This document shows positions 11,799 through 22,742 of a stretch of DNA of 64,000 bases, piece after piece (within the stretch, counting starts at the first letter, position 1; each line of letters opens with the position of its first letter). The stretch covers positions 28,366,001 through 28,430,000 of the forward strand of contig OX940860.1 in the NCBI GenBank assembly GCA_954871525.1, given 5' to 3'. The notes under the pieces were generated by a model that saw nothing but the letters and a program-made list of their open reading frames with translations, ran no database searches and was not told where the DNA came from. Source of the stretch: Parietaria judaica (taxonomy: Eukaryota; Streptophyta; Magnoliopsida; Rosales; Urticaceae). Made by a program: the position numbers and the translations under genes.

Positions 11799-12479
11799 TG
11801 ATGATGCAGGATTTCATCCTCCCCGAAAAACGACGTCGAAAGACAAAACTACACCCATAGACATAAACGACATAGGATCTAAAAGAAGAGTTGGGCTTCA
11901 CAACAAACCAACGGCCCAATAATCGACCCAGCACGATCAGCCCGTTAAAAGCCCACTTCGAAGTCTAGTCAACAAGAACCCGGCCTTCTCACGAGCTAGG
12001 CCCATGAAGATTCACCCAGTCAGTCCACAAAGACCCAGTAGCCCCGAGGAATAGGCATGTTCACCCTTTATTGACCAAGCCAGAATCTTCCACGTGGAAA
12101 GAGACCAAATACCACGTCGTCGAAGTTTCACACGTGGTGATCAAAGCAGAGGCGAAGGGAGATTCATTTAGTCTACTAGCCGTTACTGAATTATAGGAAA
12201 GAGACGTTGTAATTCGGGCTATAAATAAAGCCTACGAAGTAACTCTAAACACAATCATCTTGTTCTACGTTCTACACTAGTTTTTCACTCTGTATTCACT
12301 TTACTATTAATCAAATATACAAATTCCTTATTATCGATCAACTCTTTACCAAATTGTCATCTCGTAACTTTATTCACCGAAGTGGGTTTTATCTCGGATA
12401 GTTAAGATCCATTGTGGTATTCATCGTAAACAGAGTGCTATCACTTTGTGACAGTTGGTCGTGATTATTCACATCAACA
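11799..12479 (+). mobile_element. Left (5') LTR of the plus-strand Tat element
   Basis: The LTR starts TGATGATGCAGG and ends CATCAACA; these ends are near-perfect inverted repeats. It is 681 bp, the same length as the right LTR at 22037-22717, and differs at only two positions: 12049 G versus 22287 C, and 12472 C versus 22710 A. A TATA box, TATAAATA, lies at 12220-12227. No 5-bp target duplication flanks the LTR pair (CTCAC on the left, GATTT on the right). Confidence 0.9.
12220..12227 (+). promoter_or_regulatory. LTR TATA box
   Basis: TATAAATA preceded by a C/G-rich turn (GGGCTATAAATAAAG). It is followed within 60 bp by a plausible initiation region (TCTTGTTCTACG). The same box is present in the right LTR at 22458-22465. 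Confidence 0.7.
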
Positions 12480-12500
12480 GTTTGGTGCCGTCTGTGGGAA
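12480..12500 (+). promoter_or_regulatory. Primer binding site of the Tat element
   Basis: TTTGGTGCCGTCTGTGGG immediately follows the LTR end CAACA. Its position and its GCCGTCTGTGGG core are those of Tat-lineage elements. The priming tRNA was not determined. Confidence 0.7.
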
Positions 12501-12549
12501 ATCTTTATAGATTCCTACCCAACCAAGTTCCCAGCAAACAAGTAGGCAT

Positions 12550-14033
12550 ATGGCGAGCGGAGGATCCAGCGGAAATCCCTCGGAGACCACGGCAGACTAT
12601 GCCGTAAAAGCCATGTTGGAGACAATCCTCAAGCAACTCGAAGAAAACGCTGAATCGAGAAAGGATTTCCAAACCAAATTGGAAAACCTCACCCAGAAGC
12701 AGTCCCAAATCGAAGGAACATTGACCGAAGCGGTCAGCTCGATGAAGGCCAAATCTTCGACAGCACCTCGGAGAAATCTCGGACAAGGAAGGACTCTGGA
12801 TTTTTCCGGAATCCTGGTCACTCCAGGAACGACCGATGTGGAAAACACCCCGGGCATAACAGATGGGCAAAATCCCACCACGGACCCACAAGGGCCTGCA
12901 GATCACGGGGTCGCAATCGGCCACATCTCGACCAGACACCCTGACACCAGATTGGGATCAATCCAATCCAACTATGATGCACCGGGCCAACCCGATGATC
13001 TCGGATTCCGAACCCCTCCAAGAATGAATCGGAATGCCGAAGTGCAAGCCCCCCAGGCTCCAATACGCCCGGGCTCTGCGCGGATCGGGAACGAAATGAC
13101 CATTCCGATCCGCATCTGGGATGAGACACCCCCTGTGGCCCGACATGATGCCACTCGCAATGACAAGGACAATCCTTTCGCTTACAATCCCGATTCGCCA
13201 TTCCCGGCGTGGCTCAGAGGACTCGAATCCACGATGGAAAAGGTGCAGTCCGAGATGAAAGCAGTGAGTTCAAAAGTTCATCACGCCACCTCGGCGGCTC
13301 CAGAAATAGATCGACTGGTTCAAGAATCCACGAGCACACCATTCACCTCGCTGATCATCAACGAGAAAATCAGGGACGTGGGAAGGGTCAACGTCCCACG
13401 TTACGACGGAAAGACCGATCCGAGAGCATATCTCCGGGCGTTCTACATCGCGATGGGGAGGGCCAATCTCTAGCCTTACCAATGAGATGCGGGATACTGC
13501 CAGATATTCGCCGAGCACCTCGTGCAGAATGCACTCGATTGGTTCTCGAGGCTGCCTCCAGCCACAATCAGCTCGTTTGATCAGCTAACAACACTTTTTT
13601 TGAAGCATTTCTCCATGTTCATCGAGACGGAAACCACGGTGGCGCAGCTTTATGCACTACAACAAACGAAAGATGAACCACTGCGAAACTTCATAGCCAG
13701 ATTCAAGTCGTGCTATCACGCCTTAACGGAGTAAGCGACGAAACAGCAATTGCGGCCCTGACCGCAGGACTGTGGTATAAATCAAAATTCAGGCAGGATA
13801 TATGTGTGAACCGTTACACCTCGATCGAGGACATAATGCACCGCGAGGGTAATTGGATTCGAGTCGATGAGGAGCGAGCAGCCCTCGCCGCGAAATTCGA
13901 CCCAACTCCGGCAACACCTAAGTTCAACAATCCTCCGAGGCCGCCACGGGACTCCGACCACAACAGAGGATCCGGGCCTCACCGAGGTAATGCACCCCAA
14001 CCTAAACGAAGCAACCTACCCCGGTGTACGTAA
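12550..14033 (+). pseudogene. gag: gag of the plus-strand Tat element, broken
   Basis: The ATG at 12550 follows the primer binding site by about 50 bp. The N-terminal part has a short coiled coil (LKQLEENAESRKDFQTKLEN) and a long polar linker. The retrotransposon gag domain follows, with PRYDGKTDPRAYLRAFYIAM, CQIFAEHL, ALDWFSRLPP, FLKHFSMF and ETTVAQLYALQQTKDEPLRNFI. The frame is interrupted by TAG at 13471 and TGA at 13483. It shifts near 13720 (frame 1 to 3) and again near 14020, where it passes into the protease frame. The product would bind genomic RNA and form the particle. In this copy it cannot be made as one protein. Confidence 0.85.
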
Positions 14034-15028
14034 TGAACTCGGAGAAGGACGGGATCAACATGGCCCAAGGCGGCGTCACAACAACACGGGCAGATCCGTG
14101 GCCAAAAGACCCGAAAGCCTACTGTAAATTCCACAAGGTGTTCGGACACGCAACAGCCCAATGCCGCAAGCTGCAGATGGCCCTGGCGGAAAAGTTGGAG
14201 CGAGGCGAAATGAGCGACCTCGACATCGAGGCCTTAAACCCAAAGTTGCAGGGAAGCGTAAGCCCGGATGGCGACCCGGCAACCTCGAAAAAGAGGAAGC
14301 ACAAGAAGAACCGAGCTCCCCAATTTGGGGAAGTCCCCGACATCCCATTCGAAAAGAAGGGGAAGCAGGTCAACGAGGTCGAAGACGACGGCCAAGAGAA
14401 AACGTCCCAGGTCATCAACGTGATAATGGGAGGATCTCAGTTTTGCAAGCCCTCGGTTAACTCGATCAAAGCCCACCAGCGAAAGCTCCAATTAGACGCA
14501 CCCCGCCAAATTTTCCAGGGGCCCGAAGCCCTCATCACGTTTAAGGAGAGCGAAGCTCGGGAGCTCCCAGGACCGCACGACGATGCGTTAGTCATAACTC
14601 TCAACATCGCAAACTGGGAAACCAAAAGGATTCTCATCGATAACGGAAGTTCCGCAGACGTAATTTTCCTATCAACCCTGAGCCAAATGAAAATAAGGCC
14701 CGAGGACATTAACAGGGAAACAGTGCCTCTCACCGGGTTTAGCGGCCACTCCGTCAACACCGTCAGGGAGATCAAACTTCTCGTAATGGCAGGAGGCGTG
14801 AACGTTACAACCAAGTTCATGATCATAGATTGCCCATCGCCCTACAATGCGATCCTAGGAAGACCATGGTTGCACGCCATGAGAGCAGTGCCCTCGACGT
14901 ATCACCAAAGTTTACAATTCCCGAGCGACGAAGGGATCAAAGAGATCCGAGGTGACCAGGCCATGGCGCGGAGATGCTACATGAACAGCTTTTTGCTTGC
15001 CAAGCAAAGTACAGTAAATCAAGCATAG
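14024..15028 (+). pseudogene. Nucleocapsid tail and aspartic protease of the Tat element
   Basis: The frame opens with a zinc-knuckle-like motif, CKFHKVFGHATAQC, followed by a basic linker (KKRKHKKNR). The retroviral-type aspartic protease has its active site at IDNGSSADVIF (about 14633-14665), preceded by DDALVITLNIANWETKRIL. Downstream flap and core motifs are PLTGFSGHSV and YNAILGRPWLHAM. In Tat elements the active-site triad is often D-N/S-G, so Asn here is not a defect. The frame ends with TAG at 15026 and continues in the same frame into reverse transcriptase. Confidence 0.85.
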
Positions 15029-16619
15029 CAATTACAACATCCCCGAATAAACGAGGTGAAAAACACTTCGGAAGAAGAAAACGAGTCCCCAACAGTCGAG
15101 ATGGTGCGACAAATCCCCATTGACGACAAAAACCCCGAAAACACCGTTGGTATCGAGAGCGAGTTGAAGGGCGAAACACTCAAACGACTCATCAAGTTCT
15201 TGAAAAAGAACAAAGAATGCTTCGCCTGGTCACACGAAGACATGCCAGGGATCATTCTGAAAATCATCTCGCATCAACTCAATGTTGACCCAAGCTTCAA
15301 ACCGATCAAGCAGAAGAGAAGAAAGCTAGCCCCAGATCGCTCCAAGGCGGTGAACGAGGAGGTCGAAAGGCTACTCAAAACGGGATCGATCCGCGAGGTT
15401 AGATACCCAGACTGGCTGGCGAACACAGTCGTGGTCAAGAAAAAGAACGGGAAATGGAGGGTGTGCATTGATTTCACCGACCTAAATAAGGCCTGCCCTA
15501 AAGACAGCTTCCCACTCCCGCACATCGACAGACTTGTCGAGGCAACATGCGGGCACAAGCTGCTTTCTTTCATGGACGCCTTCTCCGGTTATAATCAGAT
15601 TCTGATGCATCCCGACGACCAAGAAAAAACTTCGTTCATAACTGAACGGGGAATCTACTGCTACAAAGTAATGCCCTTCGGGCTGAAAAACGCAGGGGCC
15701 ACTTACCAAAGACTCGTGAACAAAATGTTCTCGGATTTTCTCGGTAGAACCATGGAAGTCTACATAGACGACATGTTGGTCAAATCCAAGTGATCAGAAG
15801 ATCACGTCGCCCACCTCGAACAATGCTTCGAGATGCTGAAAAAGTATCAAATGAAGCTAAACCCATCTAAATGCTCATTCGGGGTGTCATCAGGAAAGTT
15901 CCTAGGATACCTCGTTACACAACATGGCATAGAGGCAAACCCAGACCAGATAAACGCCCTGTTAAAAATGCCCTCACCTCGCAGCGTGAAAGAGGTTCAA
16001 AGGCTCACGGGGCGGATCGCGGCATTAAACCGATTCATCTCGCGATCGACCGACAAATGCCTTCCCTTCTACAAAATGCTGAAGGGAAATTAAAAAATTT
16101 GAATGGACGAACGAATGCGAACAAGCTTTCCAAGAACTAAAAAGATATTTGTCTACCCCACCAATACTGGTCAGCCCGGTCATCGGCGAACCACTCTTAG
16201 TCTACCTCGCAGTAACAGCCTACGCGGTAAGCAGCGTACTCGTCAGAGAAGACCGAGGTGATCAGAAGCCCATCTTCTACACCAGTAAGTCACTAGAGGA
16301 CGCAGAAACCCGATATCCTACCATGGAGAAGGTGGCACTTGCCCTCATCACGGCGGCAAGAAAGTTGAGACCGTATTTTCAAGCACACACCATCGTGGTA
16401 ATGACGCTGCAGCCACTGCGATCGGTGCTACACAGTCCAAACCAATCTGGAAGGTTGACCAAATGGGCAATAGAACTCAGTGAATTCGACATCGAATACA
16501 AAATAAGGACATGCGCTAAATCGCAAGTCCTAGCTGATTTCGTGGTGGAACTTAACACCGAGAAACCCGAAGACGAATCAGCCGACGAAGCATGGACAGT
16601 GAAAGTAGACGGATCGTAA
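15029..16619 (+). pseudogene. Reverse transcriptase and first RNase H of the Tat element
   Basis: The frame resumes directly after TAG 15026. Reverse transcriptase motifs in order are KKKNGKWRVCIDFTDLNKAC, SFMDAFSGYNQI, VMPFGLKNAGATYQR, and the catalytic YIDDMLVKSK at about 15760-15790. A TGA at 15791 interrupts the frame just after the YIDD box. The thumb region (LNPSKCSFGVSSGKFLGYLV) continues in frame 2 to a TAA at 16091. There the frame shifts to 3 and the first RNase H-like domain follows (YTSKSLEDAETRYPTMEKVALAL). A TAA at 16617 falls in the DGS of the next RNase H. Confidence 0.87.
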
Positions 16620-18306
16620 AACCAAAACGGATCAGGCATAGGAATCCACCTCGTACTCTAAGTGGCGAGGTGATAGAACAGTCCTTCCGCCTCAATTTCA
16701 AGGCGTCAAACAACGAAGCCGAATATGAAGCCCTAATCGCCGGCCTCAAACTGGCACGGGCGGTGGGAGCACGGAACGTCAAAGTTTACTCCGATTCAAA
16801 GTTGGTTACAAGCCAGATAGTCGGAGAATACGAGGCAAAAGACCAAAGAATGAGTGCCTACCTAACCGTGGTAAACCAACTGATCAAAATGTTCGAAAAG
16901 GTCGAGATAGACCAGATCCCGAGAAGCGAGAACGCACAGGCCGACGCACTGGCAGGTTTGGCATCCACCTCGGACCCCGAAGTGAAACGCATCATCCCGG
17001 TAGAAACTATAGATGCACCAAGCATCGACTTAACGGTGTACAACATCGAACTCAGCCCGGAAGACTGGAGAACTCCAGTAATCGGATTCCTACGTGGTGA
17101 CGAAACACCTCGGGATCGGCAAGAAGCCAGAAAATTGAGGGCCAAAAGCTCAAGATTCTGCCTAATAAACGACACGCTTTATAAACGAAGTTTCAGCGGA
17201 CCATACCTCAAATGCTTGGGAGAGGATGAAGCAAAGAATGCCATCCGCGAAGTGCACGAGGGAAGTTGCGGAAACCATTCCGGAGGAAGGTCTTTGGCTA
17301 ACAAAATCAAAAGACAAGGATTCTTCTGGCCCACAATGCTGAGGGATAGCGAAGTGCACGTACGAAAATGCGATGCATGTCAAAAGCACGCACCTACAAT
17401 TAGGCAACCCGCATTAAAGTTGTCTTCGGTCACGGTGCCATACCCGTTCATAAAATGGTCGATGGATATCGTCGGACCAATGCCGGCAGCAAAAGGATTA
17501 ATAAGGTTCTTACTAATAGCAACCGACTACTTCACAAAGTGGGTAGAAGCCAAGGTCTATGCACACATAAAAGATGTAGACGCGGAAATTTCGTGTGGAA
17601 AAACATAATCTGCAGATACGGGCTCCCGAAGGAGGTCATCGCAGATAACGGGCCGCAATTCATCTCAAGCAGGTTTAAAAATTTATGCGCCACACAAGAA
17701 ATCTCTCTTAACACCTCGACCCCGAGATACCCACAAGGGAACGGACACTCCGAAGTGGCAAACCGAACGATAATTGACGGGATCAATAAGAGGCTAGATA
17801 GCAAGAAAGGGAGATGGCCCGAAGAGTTAAACGGGGTGCTCTGGGCATACCGAACCACACCTCACCGAGCCACCGGGGAAACACCCTTCGCGTTGGTATA
17901 CGGGTCCGAGGCAATGGTACCAGCCGAAGCAGAATCCCTAAGCTTAAGACGAGAATTTTGTCCAGATCAACCGGACGAAAATGAAAAAATGTTAAAAGAC
18001 CAACTCAATTACATCGAAGAACGAAGAGAAAGAGCTTTAAGTAGGATCGTCAACTACCAAAGGATAATTGAAAGATACTACAACTCGAAAGTTCGACCTC
18101 GTTCGTTCAAAGTAGGAGACTTGGTACTTCGCAAGGTGTTTCAAAACACCTCGGAACTAAACACTGGAAAGCTGGGGATAAACTGGGAAGGACCATACAT
18201 CGTGTCCGAAATAGTGAAACCCGGTGTGTACAGACTCATTAATTCGGACGGACTAAAAGTCTTCCGAAGTTGCAACACCCAACACCTAAAAAGATATTAT
18301 TCTTAA
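16620..18306 (+). pseudogene. Second RNase H and integrase of the Tat element
   Basis: The second, archaeal-type RNase H typical of the Tat lineage is recognisable from FKASNNEAEYEALIAGL, VYSDSKLV and NAQADALAGLAS. The integrase follows: an HHCC zinc-binding region (HEGSCGNH...CDACQKH), then the DDE core with WSMDIVGPMP, ITADNGPQF-like IADNGPQF, and the Glu in HSEVANRTI. A C-terminal domain ends in NTQHLKRYYS at 18306. The frame goes from 3 to 2 near 16660 and from 2 to 1 near 17580, so RNase H and integrase are separated by frameshifts. Domain order PR-RT-RH-aRH-INT identifies Ty3-gypsy, Tat. Confidence 0.87.
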
Positions 18307-19019
18307 TAGAATAAATATCACCTCGAACTACGTAGTGGCTTGATCCCGGTAAACTCGGGTACGTAGGCAGCCTCCCGAAGGCACAGCCCAATTTCTCCTA
18401 ACTTCAAATAAATCACTCCGATCAATCATACTCTTCTTTGCTAGAAATCCCCCCCGGGGTGGGAGCATGGGAACGACCCAGCTCTCACCACTTGAGAACA
18501 ACATCGAAGCTCGCAAGGACGAGGAAAAGTGCTCACAAACGTATAAAAGCACCTCAAGTCACACGAACATATCGAGAAAACACCTCTTCCTAGCCTATAT
18601 ATCTCGGCCGCACGAACACCCAAAAATCTCCTTGGATTCGATTTCGAAATAAGGCTCACTTTCACACCCCGACGTGAAAGCAACCCGAAAAGAAAACATC
18701 CGCGGGATCGATTAATCGGGTTGCGCGGGAATATACGCAGACAAAATACCGGGGCGCGCGAACCAAGCAAAGAAGCAAGTAAAGGATGACGGAACAAGAA
18801 TTTATTGAAAAGGAAAACATAGAGTTCCAACAGCGAAAAGTCACCTCGACGAAACGAAGTGACAACATCCAGGTCGGACTCCCGACCAAAAAGGATGCGC
18901 AAATCCCAAAAGAAAACCTAAAGCACCCAGGTTGGACTCCCAACCAAAAAAGGTGCGGATTGTCATAAACATGGCAGAAATTGACATTGAAACAGACGAA
19001 CAAAAACGAAAAAAGGGAA
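18307..19019 (+). other. Non-coding region between integrase and antisense ORF
   Basis: Sequence after the integrase stop contains GGTACGTAGGCAGCC-like text (about 18357-18372), which I associate with Tat elements. A 58-bp tandem repeat of about 1.6 copies lies at 18869-18960 (units begin CCAGGT(C/T)GGACTCCC). No sense-strand gene was recognised. Confidence 0.55.
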
Positions 19020-21454
19020 ACCTCCGAGCTGATTGATTCTCCTCGTCGAAGCCGACCTTACGATCCCCAGTCTCTTCCTCCTCCAAGTCGTCGCCCACGA
19101 CCTCGTCCTCGCCTAGCCCGACGCCTAGAACATCCTCCACGCCTACGATAGCTTCGGAAGCCTCTTCTTGATGCCCTTCGACGGTGAGAGTGGGGTCGCG
19201 ACGTGCGTCCGTGATGGCGCCAGGACGAGACGAGGTGGGGCTTGAAGATGGAGAGAGCCCGGAACCGACGGCACGAGGCGGAACACCACCTGGGAAATGA
19301 AACCCATCGTAAGCACTCCAGCAAAGACTCCTACACATGTAGCGGCTCTGAAAACACCACGAAGGAGATTCGGGCATTTACCTTGAGATCTTTCGGCCGA
19401 GATGAACTTGGCAAGCTGGAGCCCAAGCTTAGCAATGGTATCGTTGCGACGTTCGATCTTCTTATTGAGCTTCTCGGAGATCTTCTGTACGGCAAGGCGA
19501 GTCGCCGAAACCACCTCGCTCTTCGCTTCTTGAAGCTCCTCTGTCGCTTTCAGCAAGCCCTCCCGAGCCGTCTTCAAACTCCGTTCTAAAGCTTCTACCC
19601 TGGCCACTTCGGCCCGAAGCGACGACACTTCGTCCTGGAGAGCACGGCACTTGCCACGCTCATCAGAAACCTGAGCCTGCAACTTCTCAGCCGTCTCCTT
19701 CTGGAAGTCGCCATCTAACCTCGAAGAATACAGACTCTCCTCGACCTTTCAAAGTTTCCCTTGGGCGTCCCGCACCTCCTTCTCCCGAACAGCGAGCTGG
19801 GTCTCGGTCTCCTTTAGGCGCTCATCAGACCCCGCCTCGTTAAGTTCGAGCTTCAAGGCCGCAACGTCTTTCTCATAGATGAGAACCAACTCGTTCATCG
19901 CGGTAAGAAACTACAACCAAGAAATACGAGGTGATAAATACCTCGGAAAATTAATATCCCTGTAAAAATGAACCACAAGGATTACCTTCAGCCCGTTATG
20001 TGCCGCCTTCTCGTATTCCCTGTCACGCGCCAGTGAAAGCACATCAAGAGGATGACCTCGGCGGACCGAACTCGCAACGAAGCGTGAAGAGGCCCGAGGA
20101 GAATCAACGAGAGAATGGGAGCTCGCGAAATCAATTGAGATGGTCTGGACCCCCTGACGACGAAGGGGGGGAGCGTACCCCTGGGGATTTGACCTCGTGC
20201 GAGGTGCTTGACGTTCCGGAATCACCTTGCCCCTCTTAGATGGAGCAACGTTCACCTCGGCGCGATCAGGGGAACGATCACGCTTGTCCGACCGAGGCAC
20301 AACGTCACTCGACGACCTCGTGGAAACGACTTTCCCTTCAACGCCCGCTTCAGAACGTGCCTTGGCATCAGGCACCACCTCGCCCTCCACCTTGACCCTC
20401 CGAGACGACTGAGCCTCTTGCGCTTTCGCCACCAACGACTCCAACGCCATATCTTCGGGAGTCTCATCGGTCCCAGAAGAAACGTGGAGGACAAGCGGGG
20501 TGGGGTCCTTATGATGATTAGGAGATGAGTGCTGGCTTCTCGAAGACGTCATAGACTCCTCGGGCGCTGCGGAACAAAGAAAACGAGGTGAAAAACGCAC
20601 CTCGATTACATCGGTTAAAAAAAAAAAAAAAAAACCCCTTGCGAGGTGAAAAAGAACCTACCAATGGCGGATAGAGGAGGAACTGAGAACACTTGACCTA
20701 CGTCGGCCCGGAATTTCCAGTACCCAGAGGCCCGAATCCTGCTGACTGGAAAATCGTTCCAATCCAACCCGTTCTTTGGGGCCAGAATCTTCTTGAGCCC
20801 TCTGAACCTCTGATCAGTCTCCGGTACCACGATCTTGGTCGCTGAAAGGCAAAAATGATTCGACAGTCAGAGCGGAAAAAGGCGAAAATTACAAGGCACC
20901 AAAGTAAGCCTTCAAAGCTCACCAGGGCCAGAACTCCATCTCGGAGGCTTCAGCGCCTCAGGGCGAACATCTCTGAGGAAGAAAAATCTCTCCGTCCACC
21001 CTCCTCGCACGTCGGGAGTCCCTTTGAGGATTCTTCTCATCCTCCCATTCAAAAAGAACCTCCCCGAAGACTTCCCAGCACTCTTGGGGTAGTAAAAACG
21101 AACGAGATCCTCAACAGTGAGGACCGCCCTGTTCTCCCGTGACATGACCCCTAGGGCCACGAGATTCCGGTAGGCGTTTGGGACCAACTGCCCAGGGGCC
21201 AAGCCGATGTGCTGGAGAAACTCGACGATCACGTCGGGAAGGGGAAACTCAACCCCGGCTTCAAAGAAAGCCTCGTAAACACACGACCACCCCGACCTCT
21301 CGTCGAAAGCTCGATCTAACGGGCCCGGAGCCTCCGTCTCAACGAAATCAGGAACATTGTATAGGCTCCGAAGTTCGCGAAGATAGGTCGGAGTAATCAC
21401 CGAGAGAGAACTATCGGCCTGGAGCGAATCGCCTTTCGAACCAGAGGTAGACAT
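19020..21454 (-). pseudogene. Antisense additional ORF (aORF) of the plus-strand Tat element, spliced
   Basis: Translation would start at 21454 on the minus strand (MSTSGSKGDSLQ). Exon 1 holds the Transposase_28-like domain: CVYEAFFEAGVEFPLPDVI, QLVPNAYRNL, LTVEDLVRFYYP and TERFFFLRDV. Plausible GT-AG introns follow: about 20931-20842, 20688-20568 and 19987-19912. Exon 2 continues GLKKILAPKNGLDW and exon 3 is a Ser/Arg/Asp-rich linker. Exon 4 is a coiled coil (RALQDEVSSLRAEVARVEAL). An acidic tail (GLGEDEVVGDDLEEEETGD) probably ends the protein; its exon border and stop are uncertain. A TGA near 19750 interrupts the coiled-coil exon. The C terminus seems absent from the outer copy. The function of these proteins is unknown. 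Confidence 0.72.
20616..20635. repeat. Poly(A/T) tract in the antisense ORF intron
   Basis: A run of about 20 A residues on the plus strand (T on the antisense transcript), inside the second predicted intron of the antisense ORF. Confidence 0.8.
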
Positions 21455-21529
21455 TTCTTCGTGGTTTGGAAGAAGAAGGAGCAGGGAAAATACGAAAGGA
21501 AAACAAGTGGAAACCAAAGGGGAACATGG

Positions 21530-21536
21530 ATTTATA
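21530..21536 (-). promoter_or_regulatory. TATA box of the inner antisense ORF
   Basis: On the minus strand the sequence reads GGTTTTATAAATCC, placing TATAAAT 76 bp before the ATG at 21454, with a pyrimidine-rich leader. This arrangement is like that of the outer antisense ORF. Confidence 0.55.
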
Positions 21537-21610
21537 AAACCCTCACCTGTTTCAACCACGACCTCCTTCTCAGCACACGATCTACAAAGCTGCAAATGAT
21601 GAAAATAACT

Positions 21611-22036
21611 GACGAATTAGTGGGTTTTTAATGACCCCATCACGTCCGAAATATTTGTGGCAGTTGGAATTTACAAAGACCTTTTGACCGTTGTCTAATC
21701 TCTGATTCGATTGGACCTCTCTCCACTGCGAAGGATTAAAGCAAGCTTTGACACACGCAAAGCCAGTCACACGTTCCCACGTGTCCTCCCCATGCACAGA
21801 GAATGATTCAAAACTGAACCGAATCAGTTACAACTCTGATATGGGCGAAATTTCAAGTCGCAAACAATTTGAATCACCCGCCAAATCCTCAACATGCCTC
21901 ACCAGAATATTTTCAAAGGATAATACCAAGATTATTCGAGGAAAATAAAATTCTCAAAGGGACGTGAATTTTTGTTTCCCCTCAACGACATAATAGTTCA
22001 CCAAGTGACAATCACTTAATGAACTGGGGGGCTCAC
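21611..22036 (+). repeat. 3' internal segment and polypurine tract, right copy
   Basis: Same 426-bp segment as 11373-11798, here in its expected place between the body of the element and its 3' LTR. The purine tract is ACTGGGGGG at 22023-22031. Confidence 0.85.
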
Positions 22037-22717
22037 TGATGATGCAGGATTTCATCCTCCCCGAAAAACGACGTCGAAAGACAAAACTACACCCATAGAC
22101 ATAAACGACATAGGATCTAAAAGAAGAGTTGGGCTTCACAACAAACCAACGGCCCAATAATCGACCCAGCACGATCAGCCCGTTAAAAGCCCACTTCGAA
22201 GTCTAGTCAACAAGAACCCGGCCTTCTCACGAGCTAGGCCCATGAAGATTCACCCAGTCAGTCCACAAAGACCCAGTAGCCCCGAGCAATAGGCATGTTC
22301 ACCCTTTATTGACCAAGCCAGAATCTTCCACGTGGAAAGAGACCAAATACCACGTCGTCGAAGTTTCACACGTGGTGATCAAAGCAGAGGCGAAGGGAGA
22401 TTCATTTAGTCTACTAGCCGTTACTGAATTATAGGAAAGAGACGTTGTAATTCGGGCTATAAATAAAGCCTACGAAGTAACTCTAAACACAATCATCTTG
22501 TTCTACGTTCTACACTAGTTTTTCACTCTGTATTCACTTTACTATTAATCAAATATACAAATTCCTTATTATCGATCAACTCTTTACCAAATTGTCATCT
22601 CGTAACTTTATTCACCGAAGTGGGTTTTATCTCGGATAGTTAAGATCCATTGTGGTATTCATCGTAAACAGAGTGCTATCACTTTGTGACAGTTGGTCGT
22701 GATTATTCAAATCAACA
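22037..22717 (+). mobile_element. Right (3') LTR of the plus-strand Tat element
   Basis: 681 bp from TGATGATGCAGG to CATCAACA, with two differences from the left LTR and no indels. Its TATA box (22458-22465) points toward the phosphatase gene that starts at 22958. Confidence 0.9.
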
Positions 22718-22742
22718 GATTTGACCAAATCCGACCTTAACA
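22718..22742 (-). mobile_element. 25-bp remnant of the outer element's second LTR
   Basis: GATTTGACCAAATCCGACC plus the terminal TTAACA are identical to the end of the LTR at 8280-8304. TTAAC follows directly as target duplication. Everything else of this LTR is gone. Confidence 0.85.

Noticed and set aside
11373..12479. Treating the whole 1,107-bp repeat as the Tat LTR
   Set aside because: It does not start with TG. The internal TGATGATG at 11799 follows a polypurine tract and pairs with the CATCAACA end, so the LTR is 681 bp.
12550..18306. Integrated plant pararetrovirus
   Set aside because: LTRs, primer binding site, polypurine tract and an integrase with HHCC and DDE motifs are present, and movement protein and coat motifs are absent; this is a Ty3-gypsy retrotransposon.
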